A stretch of 18,736 nucleotides of DNA, taken from NCBI GenBank assembly GCA_023422565.1, contig JAFAGR010000088.1:1-18736 (forward strand), given 5' to 3'. A program made the translations under genes and the position numbers. This DNA is from Bacteroidota bacterium. GTDB lineage: Bacteria; Bacteroidota; Bacteroidia; Chitinophagales; Chitinophagaceae. The notes under the pieces are model-generated. The model did not search any database, was not told the origin of the DNA, and was given only the letters and a program-made list of their open reading frames with translations. Below, piece by piece: positions 15,815-18,736 of the stretch. Each line of letters opens with the position of its first letter. Position 1 is the stretch's first letter.

Positions 15815-15855
15815 AAGACTAATGACTGCTGTCTATGGTCTCCGACTACATACTA
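15815..15855 (-). repeat. Degenerate TAGTNNN heptamer array at the end of the exported-protein gene
   Basis: On the - strand from the stop TAG the units read TAGTATG, TAGTCGG, a 6-nt AGACCA, TAGACAG, CAGTCAT and TAGTCTT. The stop codon is the first triplet. It has the same family pattern and sense orientation as the other arrays, but with one lost base and two substituted units. Confidence 0.65.
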
Positions 15856-16947
15856 TTCCGGAAGCGATTGCGGTTGAAATACCTCTCCCATTCCTTTTAG
15901 CACGTAGTTGCCCTCGGGTGTTTTAACGATCTCGAAAACCTTTTTCCAAACGGGACTTTGTTTCTGCATATTTATTTCAATCCAGCTCCCATTTAATCTC
16001 CAGGTGCCCCTCTCCTGTTCCCCTGATGCCAGCCCCTTTACATAAGTATAGATACCAGATTTTTCGAAGCCTACCGCCTTGGTAAAGAAATCAGACATCC
16101 AGACGTTTTTAATTAGCATGTTCGTTACTTCATCGCCGACAGTAGTGGTGGAAGGCTTTGTTTCTTCCTGCTTTACGGGCGTCTTGCGGTTGTTGGCCAT
16201 TACAAGGTCAGCTTCCTGTTGAGAGGGATTTTTGATACCTTCCAACTTACCCTCACTTTTCGCTTTCAGGTCGGCAAAAACATCTTCTTCCTTTAGCAAT
16301 CCATCGTTCCTATCGTAATAGTAAACAAGTGCATTTTTGTACACCGAACCATTATTATGAAATGTATTCTGAAATATATATTTTCCCGTATGAATATTAT
16401 ACGCATCTTGCTGTGATGCATAAGTGTCGCGGTCCATGGGCATCTTGGTGGTTACGCTCAATTTTAAAACATCATTGTACTGCTTGCCATTTACAACCAT
16501 TTTCTGGCCCTTGCTTTCAATTTTGTAAACCCTTACAAAATCGCCGTCGCCCGTGGCAACCGACCACGTGGTCCCGACGGGTACGGCAGTTTTCAAAATA
16601 ATTCTTTTGTTTACCACCCTTTCATTATCATAATAATCTACGTAACCGTAATCGTTAATATCGTGCCGCCATTCCCACCTACTCTCTGCCAGCACTTCGT
16701 TGTAAGTATACCATGCCATGGTAACAACACCATTTTTGCACTGGTAAAATATTTCCTGCTTTTCCGAACCATTTAATCCATAAAAAGTTTCAGTACCGAT
16801 CTTAACTGTTGCTGTGGGATTGCACATGTAGAAATAGTCGCAGCCGCATGTACCAACTGTTGCGGGCGAAAAGGAAATAAAGCATTCGTTGGCGTATCTA
16901 TTCTGAAAAGCTGAATTCAAAAGGAAAAATAATAATGCCTGTTTCAT
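15853..16947 (-). CDS. Exported protein of unknown function, beta-rich two-part architecture
   Basis: I do not recognise a characterised family. The start at 16947 gives 364 residues beginning MKQALLFFLLNSAFQ, a probable signal peptide; an upstream in-frame ATG (16983) would place 12 residues before it. The N-terminal part has two close cysteine groups (GTCGCDYFYMC) and a long beta-rich region with NGSEKQEIFYQC and TAVPVGTTWSVATGDG, vaguely like TapB/DUF3108-type periplasmic domains. A Lys/Glu/Thr-rich linker (around QEETKPSTTT) leads to a C-terminal segment of about 90 residues with GIYTYVKGLASGEQERGTW then LNGSWIEI, resembling lipocalin-like domains of Bacteroidota. Both resemblances are tentative. 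A possible -7 box is at 17056-17063. Its TAG stop opens a degenerate heptamer array. Confidence 0.75.
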   Translation of the reverse strand: MKQALLFFLLNSAFQNRYANECFISFSPATVGTCGCDYFYMCNPTATVKIGTETFYGLNGSEKQEIFYQCKNGVVTMAWYTYNEVLAESRWEWRHDINDYGYVDYYDNERVVNKRIILKTAVPVGTTWSVATGDGDFVRVYKIESKGQKMVVNGKQYNDVLKLSVTTKMPMDRDTYASQQDAYNIHTGKYIFQNTFHNNGSVYKNALVYYYDRNDGLLKEEDVFADLKAKSEGKLEGIKNPSQQEADLVMANNRKTPVKQEETKPSTTTVGDEVTNMLIKNVWMSDFFTKAVGFEKSGIYTYVKGLASGEQERGTWRLNGSWIEINMQKQSPVWKKVFEIVKTPEGNYVLKGMGEVFQPQSLPE

Positions 16948-17055
16948 TGCAAAAAAGTTTAATGGTGAAACAGTATTTCCCAAAGGCTTGGGTGTAGATC
17001 ATTACCGGATATAGCCTATTTTTTGCTGGAGATATATGGATTAAGACGAGCAGGA

Positions 17056-17063
17056 CAAATATA
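17056..17063 (-). promoter_or_regulatory. Possible -7 box for the exported-protein gene
   Basis: On the - strand TATATTTG matches the TAnnTTTG consensus exactly, about 110 nt before the start at 16947. No clear -33 TTTG is at the usual distance (a TTTC lies 22 nt upstream), and the surroundings are very AT-rich, so chance is possible. Confidence 0.3.
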
Positions 17064-17134
17064 TAAAATATCTAATCTAAACTGGGAAATTTAGGTTGCC
17101 GATTGAATTAAAGCTTCACAGTATTAAAAGGACG

Positions 17135-17166
17135 ATTTGGGATTTACCATTTACGATTGATTTGGC
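17135..17166 (-). repeat. ATTTNNN heptamer tract (NNNAAAT on the - strand)
   Basis: On the + strand the units are ATTTGGG, ATTTACC, ATTTACG (17135-17155), a 4-nt ATTG, and ATTTGGC (17160-17166). It directly abuts the TAGTNNN array of nupG, on the side farther from the gene. Confidence 0.6.
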
Positions 17167-17167
17167 A

Positions 17168-17216
17168 TTGACTACTGACTACCCACTAATGACTAGGTAC
17201 TAGAAACTAGAAACCA
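17168..17216 (-). repeat. Seven-unit TAGTNNN heptamer array after nupG
   Basis: On the - strand seven contiguous 7-mers read TGGTTTC, TAGTTTC, TAGTACC, TAGTCAT, TAGTGGG, TAGTCAG and TAGTCAA. The array begins 9 nt after the nupG TAA (17226-17228). It is the longest and clearest member of the family in this window. Confidence 0.88.
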
Positions 17217-17225
17217 GGAACTCCT

Positions 17226-18482
17226 TTAATGCGTCACCTTCTCCATCTCCGCCGGATTATGTTTGTGCCGGAAAAGCAATCCAAAAAGAATCGCCACTAC
17301 CAGAGCATAGGCTGCGAAGGACAACCATATCTCCTTCCACATTTTGTTACCGGATGCATCGAGGAAAAATTCCTGGATAAGCCAGCCGCTAACCAGGCTT
17401 CCGAGTATGGCGCCGAATCCGTTGGTCATCATCATAAACAAACCTTGTGCAGATGACCTGATCTTATTATCCGTACTCGTTTCCACAAAGAGAGAACCTG
17501 AGATATTGAAAAAGTCGAATGCCATCCCGTAAACAATGCAGGAAAGAATGATCATCCACAAACCGGCAGCCGGGTCTCCGTATGCAAATAATGCAAAACG
17601 CAGCACCCAGGCGATCATGCTGATCAGCATTACCTTTTTGATGCCGAATTTTATCAGGAAGAAAGGAATGGCGAGAATAAATAAAGTTTCGGAGATCTGC
17701 GAGATAGACATGATTATGGTGGAATATTTCACCACAAAAGAATCTGCATACTGCGGGATCTTTTCAAAATCTGAAAGGAAGGTGTCGCCGTACATATTAG
17801 TAAGCTGGAGCGCCGCCCCAAGCGCCATGGAAAACAAAAAGAAAAGCGCCATTTTATAATTGGCGAACAACCTGAATGCCTGCAGGCCCAGCACTTCTGA
17901 AAGCGGTGCACCTTTAGGTGTAAGATTTTGCGGAGGGCATTTCGGTAGCGTGAAGGCGTACAATCCAAGTGCAAATGCACCGAAGGCGCCAATGAAAAAC
18001 TGATCGGCCGAGCCCTTGTTGCCGGTAAGATTTGTAACCCACATTGCGGCGATGAAGCCCACGGTTCCCCAAACGCGAATGGGCGGGAACACTTTCACCA
18101 CATCAAAGTTTCGGTCTTTAAGAATGGTATATGAAATTGAATTCGACAAGGAAATTGTAGGCATGTAAAAAAACATGGCCACGAGCATTACCCAGAAAAA
18201 GGTAGAGGGATCATTTACAAATGGGAGGTAACATAGTGCTGCCCCGTAACCGAGGTGAAGCAGGCCGTAAAGCTTCTCGGCATTCAACCACCTGTCTGCA
18301 ATGATTCCCGTAAGCGGAGGCATAAAGATAGAGGCGAGCCCTAATGTAGAAAATACAGCGCCAAACTCTTCCCCACCCCAACCCTTTGTTTGAAACCAGT
18401 ATACGCCGATAGTGATCAGCCAGGCGCCCCAAACAAACAGTTGCAAAAAACTCAGCAGCGTCAAACGCAGTTTTATGTTCAT
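17226..18482 (-). CDS. nupG: Nucleoside:H+ symporter, NupG type (MFS/NHS family)
   Basis: A 418-residue inner-membrane protein with about 12 hydrophobic segments. It follows E. coli NupG closely from end to end: LRLTLLSFLQLFVWGAWL at the start, FSTLGLASIFMPPLTGIIADRW, FPPIRVWGTVGFIAAMWV, IIMSISQISETLFILAIPFF, WVLRFALFAYGDP, FDFFNISGSLFVE, SAQGLFMMMTNGFGAILG, and a C-terminus EKVTH. Members of the NHS family import purine and pyrimidine nucleosides with protons. Related Bacteroidota proteins may have other nucleoside-like substrates, so the exact specificity is inferred. It is divergent from the gene starting at 18630, with 147 nt between them. A seven-unit heptamer array follows its stop. Confidence 0.92.
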   Translation of the reverse strand: MNIKLRLTLLSFLQLFVWGAWLITIGVYWFQTKGWGGEEFGAVFSTLGLASIFMPPLTGIIADRWLNAEKLYGLLHLGYGAALCYLPFVNDPSTFFWVMLVAMFFYMPTISLSNSISYTILKDRNFDVVKVFPPIRVWGTVGFIAAMWVTNLTGNKGSADQFFIGAFGAFALGLYAFTLPKCPPQNLTPKGAPLSEVLGLQAFRLFANYKMALFFLFSMALGAALQLTNMYGDTFLSDFEKIPQYADSFVVKYSTIIMSISQISETLFILAIPFFLIKFGIKKVMLISMIAWVLRFALFAYGDPAAGLWMIILSCIVYGMAFDFFNISGSLFVETSTDNKIRSSAQGLFMMMTNGFGAILGSLVSGWLIQEFFLDASGNKMWKEIWLSFAAYALVVAILFGLLFRHKHNPAEMEKVTH

Positions 18483-18606
18483 ACAGATGAATTATCTTTT
18501 TAATCTGCCGAACCCTGAAAGTATCAGCAGCCAGTTTTGTATGCGGAAGATAATTAATAATGGAAATGCCATCAAAATAATTAATGAGGCCGAGTTTGTT
18601 TGGGAC

Positions 18607-18614
18607 TAACTTTG
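18607..18614 (+). promoter_or_regulatory. Likely -7 box for the gene starting at 18630
   Basis: TAACTTTG matches the Bacteroidota -7 consensus TAnnTTTG exactly, 15 nt before the ATG. A TTTG lies only 8 nt upstream (18595-18598), too close for a -33 box. Confidence 0.45.
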
Positions 18615-18629
18615 CAGAAAATTTGAATT

Positions 18630-18736
18630 ATGCAGGCAGCAACAGATGTGATTGAAATGGCAGCGGCAGATGATGTGCTGAAAGGGATCGCCAAAAAAGA
18701 AAGACTGGGGGGGCGCATAACCGATGAAGAATGCCT
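18630..18736 (+). CDS. N-terminus of a protein, possibly radical-SAM aminofutalosine synthase MqnE (truncated by window end)
   Basis: Only 35 codons are visible, beginning MQAATDVIEMAAADDVLK and continuing GIAKKERLGGRITDEEC. The IAKK...GGRITDEEC pattern resembles the start of MqnE/MqnC/CofH-type radical-SAM enzymes, whose N-termini typically read like IAEKV.xGERIT.EEGLxL before the CxxxCxxC cluster motif. If correct, it would act in the futalosine route to menaquinone. The cluster motif is outside the window, so the call is tentative. An exact -7 promoter box precedes it and the start codon choice fits the pattern. Confidence 0.35.
   Translation, partial: MQAATDVIEMAAADDVLKGIAKKERLGGRITDEEC

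Noticed and set aside
15670..15816. 48-codon open frame (MKKFVIPKK...) between trxA and the convergent gene
   Set aside because: It has a basic start and a hydrophobic end, but no promoter, no recognisable family, and it lies in a repeat-bearing gap after a terminator; its stop lies in the degenerate heptamer array. Not supported as a gene.

Overview
The window looks like a chromosomal segment from a Bacteroidota bacterium, most likely Chitinophagaceae or a Sphingobacteria relative. The evidence is A-rich leaders without clear Shine-Dalgarno sequences, TAnnTTTG-type promoter boxes (for example before trxA), Sec signal peptides ending in AQ or GQ, a TonB-dependent receptor with an N-terminal carboxypeptidase-regulatory-like domain, and a DnaE of about 1200 residues. 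I see no rRNA, tRNA, CRISPR array, insertion sequence or prophage gene.

Left part (1-7382), all on the + strand: the 3' end of a chromate-transporter (ChrA) gene; a secreted serine hydrolase of the class C beta-lactamase/PBP fold; an SDR oxidoreductase; a VOC (glyoxalase-fold) gene broken by an apparent one-base deletion; a second secreted serine hydrolase whose first possible start overlaps the VOC stop; and a TonB-dependent outer-membrane receptor. Middle (7383-11086): a DUF1801 protein, a secreted TPR protein, an SRPBCC/AHSA1-like protein followed closely by a RibD/DHFR-fold reductase, and, on the - strand, a secreted NlpC/P60 peptidase. Right part (11087-18736): DNA polymerase III alpha (dnaE) and thioredoxin (trxA, own promoter and terminator) on +; then an unrecognised exported two-part protein and a NupG-type nucleoside:H+ symporter on -; finally, divergent from nupG, the first codons of a gene that may be the radical-SAM aminofutalosine synthase mqnE. 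Most genes look like independent housekeeping or envelope functions; I do not see a multi-gene defence or biosynthetic system.

The most unusual signal is outside the proteins. Several 3' flanks carry short arrays with an exact 7-nt period. The main family has the form TAGTNNN (four fixed bases, three variable) and occurs at four gene ends: chrA (535-573), trxA (15454-15481), the - strand gene ending at 15853 (15815-15855) and nupG (17168-17216). In all four it reads in the sense of the upstream gene and starts at, or within about 10 nt of, the stop codon; in three the stop codon lies inside the array. Because 7 is not a multiple of 3, three units put a TAG in every reading frame, so the arrays could act as all-frame translation stops, although selfish or slippage-driven repeats are an equally simple explanation. 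Other heptad tracts (ATTTNNN, GGTNNNN-like, AAAATTC) sit in the same kind of position.
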